From: Armatimonadota bacterium
GTDB taxonomy: Bacteria; Armatimonadota; Fimbriimonadia; Fimbriimonadales; Fimbriimonadaceae
Length of the DNA: 64,000 nt
Direction: 5' to 3'
NCBI GenBank assembly: GCA_018268255.1
Contig: JAFDWX010000003.1
Location: forward strand, 333,740 to 397,739
In this document: positions 25,292 through 34,939 of the stretch, piece after piece
Position numbering within the stretch: position 1 is the first letter of the stretch
Layout of the letters: each line of letters begins with the position of its first letter
Position numbers and translations under genes: made by a program
The notes under the pieces: model-generated
The model's input: only the letters and a program-made list of their open reading frames with translations
Told to the model about the DNA's origin: nothing
Databases searched by the model: none

Positions 25292-26500
25292 TTATTCGTG
25301 GCGCAGGGCTTCGATGGGTTGAAGTCGGCTGGCTCGGATTGCTGGATACAGTCCGAAGCACACACCTACGAGCGCCGAGAATAAGAACGCAGCCATGACG
25401 GCTTGGGGATTCACGATCGGAGGAACTTGAAGCCGCGGGCTGACAAAATAGACCGCGATCGCTCCGAGCAGAATTCCCAAAATTCCTCCTAAGAAGCACA
25501 TCACGACGCTTTCCAACAGGAATTGGACAAGGATGCTGTGGCGTTGGGCACCAATCGCCTTTCGGAGGCCAATTTCCCGAGTCCGCTCTGTGACCGACAC
25601 GAGCATGATGTTCATGATGCCGATGCCACCGACCAAGAGCGAGACACTGGCGATTCCTGCCAAAAGCAGACCCAGCAACTGAGATTGCTGTTGAATCTGC
25701 GCGATCATGTCACCTTGGTTGAAAACCCTGAACTGGCTTTCGCCGGTTGCGGATTTGCGGGTTTCGTTGAGTACATCCTCGATCGCACCCTGCGTGTAAG
25801 GCATCAAATTGGTGTCGTGGGCTTGGATTGAGATCATATCCAGGGTGTCTCGCCCGAAGAGCCGAGTTTGCGCAGTTTTCAGGGGCACATAGATTTGGTC
25901 GTCGGGATTCATGAAACCTGAGCCCCCTTTGTAGGTGATGACTCCCGTGACTTCGTAGCTTTTACCGAGGACTTGGATGGAGGCTCCGACTGCATCTTCA
26001 TCCACAAAAAGCTGTTGATAGACACCCCAACCCAATACCGCTTTCTGTTCGTTCAGAGCGTTATCTTCTGAAGTGAACCATTTGCCCTGGGCCATCTGGG
26101 TCGCGTTGCGGATGATGGCCATTTGAGGCTCAACGCCCATGATGGTCGTCTGCGTACTGCTGGCTTTGTATTTGAGGGTTCCGTTTCCTCTCACGGCGCC
26201 GCTGATGAGGTCGATCAGCGGGACACGCTGCTTGAGGCGGGTCACGTCGTCCTCATCCAGAGTTGTTCGCGCACCCCCGGCGCTCTGACCGCCACGCCTC
26301 CAATCCGGCATGACGGTGATCATGTTCGTGCCCATGATCTGGAGGTTCTCCAGCGATTTCTGCCTTGTGCCCTCGCCAATGCCGATCATGGCGATGACCG
26401 AGCCCACGCCGATCACCACTCCGAGCATCGTCAGGGCCGAGCGAAGCTTGTTGGAAATGATCGCTCGGACCGCAGATTCGAAAGAGTCACCCAAGGTCAT
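25292..26500 (-). CDS. MacB/FtsX-family ABC transporter permease
   Basis: A 402-residue permease with an N-terminal helix ([31 protein letters not shown]), a periplasmic MacB_PCD domain, and three C-terminal helices ([27 protein letters not shown] onward). The coupling motif is [28 protein letters not shown], and the protein ends [13 protein letters not shown] as MacB permeases usually do. It lies 8 nt after the adaptor gene and works with the separate ATPase. Confidence 0.92.
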   Translation of the reverse strand: MTLGDSFESAVRAIISNKLRSALTMLGVVIGVGSVIAMIGIGEGTRQKSLENLQIMGTNMITVMPDWRRGGQSAGGARTTLDEDDVTRLKQRVPLIDLISGAVRGNGTLKYKASSTQTTIMGVEPQMAIIRNATQMAQGKWFTSEDNALNEQKAVLGWGVYQQLFVDEDAVGASIQVLGKSYEVTGVITYKGGSGFMNPDDQIYVPLKTAQTRLFGRDTLDMISIQAHDTNLMPYTQGAIEDVLNETRKSATGESQFRVFNQGDMIAQIQQQSQLLGLLLAGIASVSLLVGGIGIMNIMLVSVTERTREIGLRKAIGAQRHSILVQFLLESVVMCFLGGILGILLGAIAVYFVSPRLQVPPIVNPQAVMAAFLFSALVGVCFGLYPAIRASRLQPIEALRHE

Positions 26501-26508
26501 AGGTCGGT

Positions 26509-28263
26509 CTAGCGGCCTCCGCCGCCACCTCCACCGCCGCCCGCGGCTCTGTTCGTACTTCGACTCGTCGGTCCTCGAGGACCACCGCCAGCGAGGCCGC
26601 CTCCGCCCTGTTGAGCAGATTCCATTCGCTGTTGGATTTCGCGAATCTCTGCCATGTTGATCTCAGCCGTCACCACTTCTTCGCCGACCTTGAGACCCTC
26701 AAGAATTTCGGTCCCCGCGTTGCCTACTTCGCCAACTTTTACGTCCCGTCGGACTGGTGCCTTTCCAGGCGCGCCCTTCACTAAGACGTAGGTTTTATCC
26801 TGCTCCCTCTTAATTGCCTGTGTTGGAACGATCAAGACACCCTTCTTTTCCAGGGTCAGGAATTCGCAGGTGGCGGTCATTCCTGGCATCAAGCGTATGC
26901 CTTTTTGCGGCTGGATTTCGACTCGAACCTTGATGGCGGTGATGTTATTGGTCGTTGCCGCACCGGGATTAACTCGGGTGACTGTCCCTCGAAGGTCACC
27001 CCGTGGATAGGCTTCCAAAATCACCTTGACGTTTTGATTCAGCTTGACCGAGGCGATGTCGGCTTCGTCTACTTGGCATTCGACATACATTTTGCTGGTG
27101 TCGCTGATTTGAACCAGGCTCGTGCCCTGAGAGAATGTCGAGGTGCCCGGCGGGATGATCGTGCCCTCCTCCAGGTACTTCTGGGTGATGTACCCTTCTC
27201 TCGGAGCATTCACGGTTGTGCTTTCCAGCTGAACCTTGGCGTTGGCCACGGATACCCGGCTTCGAACGGTGTTGGATCTGGCAACAGCGATGTCGGCATC
27301 GCGAAGTTTGATATTGGTTGCAGCATCCCGAGCCTTCTCCAAGTTGACTCTCGCGGATGACAGGGCCTTTTCCGCTTCTTCGACATTTCTCTTTGCCACG
27401 ACGATGTCACTGTTGCCGGCAGAAGCTCGCTTGAGCGAAGCTTGCGCATCACTCACTCGAGCTCGTTGCGCTTCGAGTTGACTATCGAGCTGGGGTTGGA
27501 TCAACTCTTTCTGTTTTTTCGCCGACTCATACGAGCTTCTGGCCGACTCAAACTGACTCTGGGCTTGATCAACGACGGATTGAGCCACATAGCCTCTTTC
27601 GAGGAGAGCTCTTTGCCGATCAAGGTTCGCCTGAGCAGTATCGAATTGAGCTTTGGTCTGGGCCACCGCAAGGTCTGTGTCGCGGAGTTTCTGGGGAATG
27701 GTAACGGTTTGCAGTTCGCGAAACGCTTCTTGCGCTGACTTAAGTGAGGCTTGTGCAGATTCAATATCCGCCTTCGTGCGGGCAGGTTGCGCGGAATACT
27801 GCTCCCGAGCACGTCCAAGTCTCACCTCTGCGGTTTGTACAGCGAGTTCGGCATCCCGGACGCCCGTTCGCTGGTTATCTCGCTCCAGCTTTGCCTGCTC
27901 CTCGGCGCTTGTCACTCGAGCTTCAGCTGAGGAGAGGTCCGCGTTCGCCTGGTCATAGGAGGCTTGCGTATCTCGAGGATCGATGCGGGCGATCAGATCA
28001 CCGGCTTTGACGTAATCCCCCTCTTCGACGGCGAGCTTGACCACTTCGCCTCCCGCTTTAGACTTGACGTCCACGGAAGTGAGTGCAACCAGTTGTCCGT
28101 TCGCCGAAATGCTTCGGCTAAGGTCACCCTTTTCCGCAGCGGCATAGCGGTACTCAACTTCGGGTTGAGCCTCACCGCGGAAAAACAGGGCCCATACGGC
28201 CAAGCCCACAACGACGATGCCACCAATGATAAAAAGCGGTTTCTTTCCTTTCTTACTCGCCAC
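26509..28263 (-). CDS. MacA/HlyD-like periplasmic adaptor
   Basis: GTG 28263 (MASKKGKKPLFIIGG) is preferred over GTG 28275 because GGTGAGG is 6 nt upstream. A single N-terminal helix (LFIIGGIVVVGLAVWALFF) is followed by a biotinyl-lipoyl half (SVDVKSKAGGEVVKLAVEEGDYVKAGDLIARI), an unusually long alpha-helical hairpin (residues ~95-350), the second lipoyl half (VNAPREGYITQKYLEEGTIIPPG) and beta-barrel domains. The C-terminus is a glycine tract. It bridges the inner-membrane ABC permease to the TolC-like channel. It overlaps the tolC-like stop. Confidence 0.92.
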   Translation of the reverse strand: MASKKGKKPLFIIGGIVVVGLAVWALFFRGEAQPEVEYRYAAAEKGDLSRSISANGQLVALTSVDVKSKAGGEVVKLAVEEGDYVKAGDLIARIDPRDTQASYDQANADLSSAEARVTSAEEQAKLERDNQRTGVRDAELAVQTAEVRLGRAREQYSAQPARTKADIESAQASLKSAQEAFRELQTVTIPQKLRDTDLAVAQTKAQFDTAQANLDRQRALLERGYVAQSVVDQAQSQFESARSSYESAKKQKELIQPQLDSQLEAQRARVSDAQASLKRASAGNSDIVVAKRNVEEAEKALSSARVNLEKARDAATNIKLRDADIAVARSNTVRSRVSVANAKVQLESTTVNAPREGYITQKYLEEGTIIPPGTSTFSQGTSLVQISDTSKMYVECQVDEADIASVKLNQNVKVILEAYPRGDLRGTVTRVNPGAATTNNITAIKVRVEIQPQKGIRLMPGMTATCEFLTLEKKGVLIVPTQAIKREQDKTYVLVKGAPGKAPVRRDVKVGEVGNAGTEILEGLKVGEEVVTAEINMAEIREIQQRMESAQQGGGGLAGGGPRGPTSRSTNRAAGGGGGGGGGR

Positions 28264-29599
28264 GAATGTCCTCACCCGTTACAAGATTCCATCTGACCTC
28301 CGAAGTAAGGAGGTCGTAGTAGGCTTGAACTCGGTTGACCTCAGCGGTGACCAAGCTTACGCGGGCCGTGATGAGTTCCACCAAATCCGAAGCACCCAGT
28401 TCCTGAGCATCTTCTACGGCGGTGTAGTTCACTCGTGCAGCTTCCAATGCTGTGTCGGCTGCACTCAGTCGCTCGCGATTTTGGGCTAATTCTTTATACG
28501 CGCTTTCGATCTCAGCTTGCGCATCGCGGATTGCCTGCCCATACTCGGACTCCCGAGCTTGGACGTCGAATTTGCGAGCGTTGATAGCTTCCTTCGCTCG
28601 CCCGCCGTTCCAAAGCGGAACATATGCAGATAGCGAGATCTGAGACCGGTCGTAAACATCGTCAGCGAAATTCTTGCGCAGTGTCGCATCCACAGAGAAA
28701 TTCCATCGCTCACTCAATTCCGTAGATTTCAGGCTCAACCGTGCGGATCGAATCTGTTCTCGGCGAATGGCAAGGTCGGGACGCTTGCTCAAAGCTTCCT
28801 CTGTGGCAACCTCCAGGCTGGTAGGAGCAGTGTCCGCCAATTCGAGCGAACTCGGGTCCAACTCGGGATCCTCCTGCCGGGATTCCCACCCGATGAGCGC
28901 TTTGAACGAGGCCATTGTTCGGGCCAGATCGTTCTGGGCTGCGAGTACGTTGACTTTAGAGTTCAGGTAATCAGCATTGGCCTGCAATACATCCTTGCGA
29001 GCGGCATCTCCGACCTCAACGCGGACCTTGGTTCGCTCAAGGATGTTCTGAGCGAGTTCCTCTTGGGCCGCTTGTACCCTCAGCAGCTCGACAGACCGAA
29101 GGGTATCGAAATACTGCTGGTGAACCGAGAAAAGGGTCTCGCGGAGCGTGTTGACATAGTTCGCTTGCTCCAATTCGTATGCAGTTTTTGCCGAGGCAAA
29201 CCGGACGAAACGTGTCCCATTATCCAGCAGTTGCCAGTTCAGACTCAGATCGCCAGATGCGGTGCGTTCATTGAGCGGATTGAACTGCACCCCGCCGGTC
29301 TGATACCGGGTCTTCCCAGTTTGGTAGCTGTAGGACGGACCAATTGAAGGAAGGAAGTCCGTGTAGGTGACGTTCTTGTTGGCTTTTGCGGACCTTACAG
29401 CAAGGCTGGCCGACTGCAGAATTCCATTTCGCTTCTTGGCAAGCTCGATCGCGGCATCTAGGGACAATTTTTGAGTTGGTGCGGCAGGAGGAGCAGTGTC
29501 TTGAGTCAAGGCTGCGCTGGTCGCGAGAACAAGAAAGGAAAGTACTGCGAAGCCCAACCGGATGCCGCGCACATCGGACCTCCGCGAAGAACAAGTCAT
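28253..29599 (-). CDS. TolC-family outer-membrane efflux protein
   Basis: ATG 29599 gives a signal peptide (RGIRLGFAVLSFLVLATSAALT) and starts 19 nt after the lgt stop; upstream ATGs fall inside lgt. OEP repeats are evident: LSLDAAIELAKKRNGILQSASLAVRSAKAN in the first half and ALSKRPDLAIRREQIRSARLSLKSTEL in the second, with VPLWNGGRAKEAINARK and long Ala/Glu/Gln-rich helices. It forms the outer-membrane exit duct for the adaptor and ABC pair downstream. Confidence 0.92.
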   Translation of the reverse strand: MTCSSRRSDVRGIRLGFAVLSFLVLATSAALTQDTAPPAAPTQKLSLDAAIELAKKRNGILQSASLAVRSAKANKNVTYTDFLPSIGPSYSYQTGKTRYQTGGVQFNPLNERTASGDLSLNWQLLDNGTRFVRFASAKTAYELEQANYVNTLRETLFSVHQQYFDTLRSVELLRVQAAQEELAQNILERTKVRVEVGDAARKDVLQANADYLNSKVNVLAAQNDLARTMASFKALIGWESRQEDPELDPSSLELADTAPTSLEVATEEALSKRPDLAIRREQIRSARLSLKSTELSERWNFSVDATLRKNFADDVYDRSQISLSAYVPLWNGGRAKEAINARKFDVQARESEYGQAIRDAQAEIESAYKELAQNRERLSAADTALEAARVNYTAVEDAQELGASDLVELITARVSLVTAEVNRVQAYYDLLTSEVRWNLVTGEDIRGE

Positions 29600-29618
29600 C
29601 AAGAGGCCATTACGCAGT

Positions 29619-30434
29619 TCAGGGAGAATCGGTTCCAGCATCAAGTTGATTGTGACGGCTGGATGCGGCAGTTTGCCGGGCGAAGAAAATGGCAATTCCC
29701 GTGAACGCAATCGCCAGCGCCATGACCTGCGCTTCGGTTACCGGGAGACCCGGGATCAGAGTCGAACTTGCATCGCCTCGAGCGACTGCGACCCGGCTTC
29801 CGGAACGCCAGAACTCGTAAATGAATCGAGCGACGCCGAAGAGCATGAGGCTGAGACCCGTGACCTGCCCCTGTTTGAACTCTTTGCGGGCTTCAACCTG
29901 AGCCAGACCTGCAGCGAACACAAAAAGGATCGCAGTCTCGAACAGTTGGGCGGGTAAGTGCACTCCGGGTACACCCTCGAAGTGGACACCTATCGGTGCG
30001 GTGGTGGTGACGCCGTAGCAGCACCCATTCGCAAAACAGCCAATTCTTCCTATCGCGCTTGCCACCAAAAACGGCGGAGCCAGGATATCCAGCGCGGGCC
30101 AGATCGGCTGGCGCCTCAGTTTGCACCAGATCAGCACTGCCGCCCCGCCAAAAAGCAGACCGCCAAAGCTGGTCAATCCCTGGAACTGAAATGAAAAGAC
30201 TTCGTCGAGGTGCTTTGAGTAGTAACCCCATTCTTGGACGATGAACAGAATTCTCGCGCCCAGGACTCCTGCTACAACAGCCCAAAATGCTAGGTCAAAG
30301 AGCTTTTCCGAATCAAATCGGTATCGGGTGGATCGCTTTTGTGCCCAGAGCATGGCGATTCCGATGCCAATCACGAGCAGGACACCATACGATCTTACGG
30401 GAAAACCCGCAATTTTGAATAAGATTGGACACAT
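29619..30434 (-). CDS. lgt: Prolipoprotein diacylglyceryl transferase
   Basis: A 271-residue polytopic membrane protein. Lgt signatures: N-terminal FPVRSYGVLLVIGIGIAM, GVLGARILFIVQEW, GLTSFGGLLFGGAAV, and the catalytic region GRIGCFANGCCYG, followed by LFETAILFVFAAG and RFIYEFWRSG. It transfers diacylglycerol from phosphatidylglycerol to lipobox cysteines, the first step of lipoprotein maturation. It is placed at the head of the tolC-like/macA-like operon, suggesting joint envelope expression. Confidence 0.95.
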   Translation of the reverse strand: MCPILFKIAGFPVRSYGVLLVIGIGIAMLWAQKRSTRYRFDSEKLFDLAFWAVVAGVLGARILFIVQEWGYYSKHLDEVFSFQFQGLTSFGGLLFGGAAVLIWCKLRRQPIWPALDILAPPFLVASAIGRIGCFANGCCYGVTTTAPIGVHFEGVPGVHLPAQLFETAILFVFAAGLAQVEARKEFKQGQVTGLSLMLFGVARFIYEFWRSGSRVAVARGDASSTLIPGLPVTEAQVMALAIAFTGIAIFFARQTAASSRHNQLDAGTDSP

Positions 30435-30512
30435 AAGTTATCGAAGACAGAGACCGTAGTTTGAACTTAACCTAAACTAGCACTGAAACTTTGTCCCAAA
30501 TAATCAAGGACG

Positions 30513-30541
30513 TTGGTACCCCAGAGTTCGCGGCATAATCT
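30513..30541 (+). promoter_or_regulatory. Candidate promoter for ribosomal protein S1 gene
   Basis: -35 TTGGTA (30513-30518), 17-nt spacer, -10 TAATCT (30536-30541), leaving a 5' leader of about 28 nt. No Shine-Dalgarno precedes the ATG at 30576. Confidence 0.4.
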
Positions 30542-30575
30542 GGTACAGTAAACACGAAATAAACGAGTTTGTTCC

Positions 30576-32210
30576 ATGACAATGATGACCGACGACCTGT
30601 CCCCGTCGATAGCCGAACCGAAGCAGTCTGAAGGTGAAACCAATCAGGCTACTGCTGAAAATCCTATCGATCCGACAAATACTCCTTCCGATACGGTGAC
30701 CGCTGTGGCCTCCGCAGAGGAAACTGCCACCGCCAATGAGCCTACTCCGGAGTCGAGTTCGATTCCTGCTGAGCCATTGGAGATGCCCAACGAGCCTGCT
30801 CAAAAGCCAGAGCCAACTCCGGCCCCATCTGCGCCGGCACCAACATCCACACCAGAAGTTTCTGACGAGGATCTTTTTGCTGCTGCTATGGCTGAATTGG
30901 ATTCGGGTCCACTGCCGGGCGAGAATTACCGAAAGCTCTCCAAAGGCGACCGAGTGGAGGCGACGGTTATCCAGGTCGAGCACGACCGAGTATTTGTTGA
31001 CCTCGGGACGAAATCCGAAGGCGTTGTACCCCTCGCCGAACTAAGCGTCGAGCCACTTGAAAGTGCGCACGGGCAGGTTCAGATCGGAGACAAGATCAAT
31101 GTTGTTGTCTTGCGACCCGAGGGAAGCGGAGGCGAAGGCAACCCCATCGTTTCCAAAAAGAAAGCCGATTTTGAAGAGGTTTGGAACCGAATTCTCGACA
31201 AATTTAACTCAGGCGAGACCATCACCGCACCGGTTGTCAATCGGGTGAAGGGAGGTCTTGAAGTTGACCTTGGAGTTCGCGGTTTTGTGCCGGCAACGCA
31301 CGTTGGCAACGGCAAACTCCGCAACATCGAGAAGTTTGTTGGACAGCCACTTGAACTCAAAATTATCGAAGTAGATCGAGAGCGCAAGAAAGTTGTTCTG
31401 TCAAACAAGCAGGCGGAAGATGAGAAGCGCGACAAGGTCAAGGAAACGCTGTTCCAAAGCGTCAAACCGGGTGATGTCGTTGACGGCGTGGTTCGACGAT
31501 TGACGGACTACGGCGCTTTCATCGATCTCGGCGGTATTGATGGTTTGCTCCACATCTCCGAAATGAGTTGGATGCGGATTAACCATCCCAAGGAAGTTCT
31601 AAAAGAGGGCCAGGAACTAAAAGTCATGGTTCTTCGGCTTGATGAAGGAAACTCCAAAATCAGCCTCGGATTGCGACAAGTTCTGCCAGATCCCTGGAAA
31701 CTCATCAAAGAAAACTATCGGATCGGTCAGAAAATTACGTGCACAATCGGCCGCCTGGTCCAGAGCGGTGCGTTCATCAAGCTGCCGGAGGGCGCTGAAG
31801 CATTTCTGCCCGTGAGCGAGATTTCGAACAGACGCATTGGCAAGCCTAGCGACGTGCTGCAGGAGGGACAGGAAGTTGAAGTAGCGGTGCTTGACCTCCG
31901 CCCCGACGAGCGACGAATGGTCCTCAGTCTGCGAGGTGCCGGAACTCAAATTGACGTTCCTGCCGATTACGAGCCGGGTCCGATGCGAGAGGACGACGGC
32001 GCACGCCGTGGCCTAGGAGGCAAGAAGAAAAAACGACGTGGCTCTAGGCACGACGATGACGACTTCGACTCGCCGCTTATTGGCCGTGGAGGCAGCTCAA
32101 GTGGTGCCACCATCGGCGAGCGCTTGGGCATGCTCAAGGGGCTCTTGCGGCCAGAGACGGGCGAAGATGAGCCCGAAGCTGACTCGGAATCCGATTCGGA
32201 CGAAGAGTGA
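30576..32210 (+). CDS. rpsA: Ribosomal protein S1-like protein with four S1 domains
   Basis: The N-terminal ~115 residues are disordered, acidic and Pro/Thr/Glu-rich. Four S1 OB-folds follow at roughly 124-195, 210-280, 298-368 and 382-455 (for example GDRVEATVIQVEHDRVFVDLG, GDVVDGVVRRLTDYGAFIDLGG). The third is the most canonical, with IDGLLHISEMSW. The C-terminus has a basic patch (GGKKKKRRGSRH) then acidic tracts (DEPEADSESDSDEE). Four domains fit the shorter non-proteobacterial bS1 type, which binds mRNA at the ribosome. The missing Shine-Dalgarno is notable because S1 assists such messages. A strong terminator follows. Confidence 0.88.
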   Translation: MTMMTDDLSPSIAEPKQSEGETNQATAENPIDPTNTPSDTVTAVASAEETATANEPTPESSSIPAEPLEMPNEPAQKPEPTPAPSAPAPTSTPEVSDEDLFAAAMAELDSGPLPGENYRKLSKGDRVEATVIQVEHDRVFVDLGTKSEGVVPLAELSVEPLESAHGQVQIGDKINVVVLRPEGSGGEGNPIVSKKKADFEEVWNRILDKFNSGETITAPVVNRVKGGLEVDLGVRGFVPATHVGNGKLRNIEKFVGQPLELKIIEVDRERKKVVLSNKQAEDEKRDKVKETLFQSVKPGDVVDGVVRRLTDYGAFIDLGGIDGLLHISEMSWMRINHPKEVLKEGQELKVMVLRLDEGNSKISLGLRQVLPDPWKLIKENYRIGQKITCTIGRLVQSGAFIKLPEGAEAFLPVSEISNRRIGKPSDVLQEGQEVEVAVLDLRPDERRMVLSLRGAGTQIDVPADYEPGPMREDDGARRGLGGKKKKRRGSRHDDDDFDSPLIGRGGSSSGATIGERLGMLKGLLRPETGEDEPEADSESDSDEE

Positions 32211-32220
32211 GCTAAACTCG

Positions 32221-32255
32221 GGCCGGTGGGGAGAAATCTCCACCGGCCTTTTTTG
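32221..32255 (+). terminator. Strong rho-independent terminator after S1
   Basis: A 9-bp GC stem GGCCGGTGG / CCACCGGCC (32221-32229 and 32240-32248) followed by TTTTTTG. It ends 4 nt before the coaE ATG. Confidence 0.9.
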
Positions 32256-32258
32256 TTT

Positions 32259-32843
32259 ATGAAACAGCTTTCGCACAGGGTCGCCATAACCGGAGGCGCC
32301 GCTTCAGGAAAGTCCGTCGTGCTGCGGTATCTCCGTGAGTTGGGATATAAAGCCGTGTCGGCAGATGACTATGTCTCTGAACTGTGGGAGACCCCCTTTA
32401 TCCTTAGCGAGATTTCTCGAGCATTGGAAATTGCGCAGCCGGTCACGAGAGAAAAGGTGAGGAAAAAAATCCTCGGAGACCCTTCCGCCCGAAAATCTCT
32501 TAATGAAATTTTCCACCGTGAAGTTCTGGAGCGATTGCTGCAAACAAATGCCAATTTCTTCGAGGTTCCACTCCTGATTGAAACGTGCTCGCAAGGCGTC
32601 TTCGATGAAACTTGGGTGGTTTCATGTGGCCTCGAGTGTCAGCTTGAAAGGCTAGAGGAGCGCGGATTAAGTAAGGAAGACGCGCAGAAGCTGATAAATA
32701 CTCAGTTGCCTGAGGGCGTGAAAGTTGCTTTCGCACACCGCATTATTCGAACGAATGTCGAGTTATCCGACGTCTATCGGCAAGTTGACGAAGGCATTCA
32801 CCACCTCGGCCACCACGAACGGATCAACCCGGTTATAGGTTGA
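32259..32843 (+). CDS. coaE: Dephospho-CoA kinase
   Basis: ATG 32259 (MKQLSHRVAITGGAASGKSVVLRYL) follows the S1 terminator; the frame open from 32226 would start inside the terminator hairpin. P-loop GGAASGKS at residues ~12-19, then SADDYVSELW (substrate Asp region), LGDPSARKSLNEIFHREV, and the lid-like LEERGLSKEDAQKLINTQLP. At 194 residues it is of normal CoaE length. It catalyses the last step of coenzyme A synthesis. There is no room for a separate promoter outside the terminator, so expression may depend on read-through or an internal promoter. Confidence 0.9.
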   Translation: MKQLSHRVAITGGAASGKSVVLRYLRELGYKAVSADDYVSELWETPFILSEISRALEIAQPVTREKVRKKILGDPSARKSLNEIFHREVLERLLQTNANFFEVPLLIETCSQGVFDETWVVSCGLECQLERLEERGLSKEDAQKLINTQLPEGVKVAFAHRIIRTNVELSDVYRQVDEGIHHLGHHERINPVIG

Positions 32844-33019
32844 CAAAACCGGTCCGAAGTTTGGACGTTCGAAACATGTTTAGCCATGGCCCGATTGCAT
32901 GACAGGGGCCTTTTGGAATAACATGGGCAAGCTGTGGGGAATGCGGGCGTTCAAACCAACCGTCCGGACCAAGGCCCAACGGTATCCGAGAGGATGTGGA
33001 GAATGGAGGACTCACCAGA

Positions 33020-34861
33020 GTGAGGCGTTATTTAAGGACAACGCATGGAAGAGCGATCAGCGCGCTCACAATTTTCGCTGTACTTTTGCCGTTTCTGACA
33101 CTGTTGAGCCTGCGCGAAGCAAAAGCGCAGGTTGAGCAGCGTGATTCTTGGGCAGTCGTGGAGTTTGCCGATAAGTCGGGTAAGGGAATGAAAGACCTTG
33201 GGAAGAAAGCTTCCGAGGCCATGATTACCGAACTCGCCAAAGTCAATCGCTTCGATCTGGCCCTTTCCGAGACCATAAATCGAAAGATTTCGGAGCTGGG
33301 CTACCAGAACCCCCTCTCTGACAAAAATGCCCTCGTTCGACTTGGGCAGAATCTGCCCGCATCGACTGTCGTGTCGGGTGACGTTGTCGACTGGCGGGTG
33401 ATCAAGCAGGGTGACACCAAAAAGGCCGAAGTCAAGATGCGGATTATTGTCCGCGATGTTGCTTCCGGCTTGGAAGTCAATGGTGCAGCCATCATCGGTG
33501 AATCCGGCGTAAGAACCGGCGACATCGACGATGAAACCCTGGTTTCTGATGCAATTTCAGCAGGTGCCTTCAGGGCGATCAGCGAGATCAACGCCAACAC
33601 CCTGCCTAAAGCTACGGTGTTGAACACTCTTGATCAGATGGCTCTCATCAACCAGGGAGCCCGAACAGGCTTCCAAAACGGCCAAGAAGTGGTGATCACT
33701 CGCGGTCGAGAGCAAGTTGCTAGCGGAAAGGTCGAGCGTGTCGAGCCAGACAGCGCATTTGTTCGGATTCAGAAGCCGATTAAGGGCGTGCAACCTGGCG
33801 ACCGAATTCAAGTGCTGTTCCGAGTGCCCGATATCGGGAAGACTTGGAAGGAACCAGCGACTGGCGCAGCCAAGATCCGCAAGAGCGGCGATGCGAACGG
33901 CGTGATCGCAGTATTGCTCGTGCTCGGTCTTTTGGTATTCCTGCTGGGCAGCGGTCGTGGTGCGAACAACAACACGATCTCGAATGTTACTGCGTCTCCG
34001 ATCCCGCCAAGCAACGACACGCGATTGGCCGTTTCACTCAGTTGGAAGGCTGACGCGTTTGCTGGAGCCCCTTATCGCTACCAATGGCAGGTCTGGCGCA
34101 ATGATATTGCTGCCTTGCCCGTGATGGTGGTCGATGGTTCGCAGACATCGGCGATTGACGATGGCTTGAACACGTTCACGAATACCTGGTACAAGCGAAG
34201 CGAAGATCCCTGTGCGCCGGACACGTCCGACGACGCAACCCCAACAGCGCTTGCATCCGGTATCCCTTATGTGTATTCGGTTGAGTTGGTCTATCGACGC
34301 AGCTCTACTTTGGATGATCCCAACGCGAGTGGCGGCGGATCTTCCGGAACCACCGGTGGCACCACCAGCGGTACGACGGGCGGCACCACCGGTGGAACAA
34401 CCGGCGGCACCACGGGCGGATCAACGGGCGGCGGTATCAGCCGACAGGTCAGTGGCGATACATACTGCTACTTCCTGAGCAACCGAGCCACGATGAACGG
34501 AACAGTGACTCCGTTTAATCAGCCAACCCTGTTCGCTCCTGAGAACGATCAGACGCTCTCTACTCCAACGAATTTCCGATGGCAATCCATGCGCCGAAGC
34601 GGTAGCACGATGCTCATTGAATACGTGTTGGAGTTCTCCACCTCGCCAAACTTCTCCACCAAGGTTGAAGTCTTCAGAACTACGGATACGCAGGCTATTG
34701 GAACCATCGGTACATCGACTCCGATTGATGTTCTGTCCTACCAGCCAACCGTAACCGAGATCTATTGGCGCGTTGGAGTGCGCAATCAGCAGGAAAATTC
34801 GGGCTTCGTTTACTCCGGAGTTCGAAAATTCAAACGTCCACAGAATCCTCCCAATCCTTGA
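33020..34861 (+). CDS. CsgG-like secreted/envelope protein with internal helix and Gly-Thr repeat linker
   Basis: GTG 33020 has GGAGG 10 nt upstream and gives a signal peptide (RAISALTIFAVLLPFLTLLSLREAKAQ); GTG 32996 is an alternative. Residues ~45-215 resemble the CsgG/FlgT-type fold: WAVVEFADKSGKGMKDLGKKASEAMITELAK, FDLALSETINRKISELG, LPASTVVSGDVVDWRV, and a glycine-rich NGQEVVITRG beta domain. A hydrophobic helix (ANGVIAVLLVLGLLVFLLGSG) follows. Beta-sandwich repeats come next, separated by a (GGTT)n linker. It begins a run of four large exported-protein genes. Possible secretion-pore or surface-assembly role (inference). Confidence 0.7.
   Translation: MRRYLRTTHGRAISALTIFAVLLPFLTLLSLREAKAQVEQRDSWAVVEFADKSGKGMKDLGKKASEAMITELAKVNRFDLALSETINRKISELGYQNPLSDKNALVRLGQNLPASTVVSGDVVDWRVIKQGDTKKAEVKMRIIVRDVASGLEVNGAAIIGESGVRTGDIDDETLVSDAISAGAFRAISEINANTLPKATVLNTLDQMALINQGARTGFQNGQEVVITRGREQVASGKVERVEPDSAFVRIQKPIKGVQPGDRIQVLFRVPDIGKTWKEPATGAAKIRKSGDANGVIAVLLVLGLLVFLLGSGRGANNNTISNVTASPIPPSNDTRLAVSLSWKADAFAGAPYRYQWQVWRNDIAALPVMVVDGSQTSAIDDGLNTFTNTWYKRSEDPCAPDTSDDATPTALASGIPYVYSVELVYRRSSTLDDPNASGGGSSGTTGGTTSGTTGGTTGGTTGGTTGGSTGGGISRQVSGDTYCYFLSNRATMNGTVTPFNQPTLFAPENDQTLSTPTNFRWQSMRRSGSTMLIEYVLEFSTSPNFSTKVEVFRTTDTQAIGTIGTSTPIDVLSYQPTVTEIYWRVGVRNQQENSGFVYSGVRKFKRPQNPPNP
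34346..34433. repeat. In-frame Gly-Thr minisatellite
   Basis: Degenerate 12-bp units (GGCACCACCGGT-like) encode GTTG repeats linking two beta domains of the CsgG-like protein. Length change by whole units keeps the frame. Confidence 0.8.
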
Positions 34862-34890
34862 GGCGTCTGACTCTCGGATGCTTGAAATAT

Positions 34891-34914
34891 GAGGAGCCTC
34901 GGAAGGGGCTCCTC
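34891..34914. repeat. Inverted repeat between two exported-protein genes
   Basis: GAGGAGCC / GGCTCCTC with an 8-nt loop. It is followed on the plus strand by AAATAAAC rather than a T-run, so it is not a canonical terminator. It may attenuate or stabilise the transcript. Confidence 0.4.
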
Positions 34915-34939
34915 AAATAAACAAATCGGAATTTTCGCT

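Noticed and set aside
32844-33019. Regulatory RNA or riboswitch upstream of the CsgG-like gene
   Set aside because: Only short imperfect inverted repeats and a weak promoter-like TTGCAT/AATAAC pair are present; nothing specific.
34891-34914. Rho-independent terminator between the CsgG-like and FlgD-Ig genes
   Set aside because: The stem is good, but an A-rich stretch rather than a T-run follows, so it is listed only as an inverted repeat.
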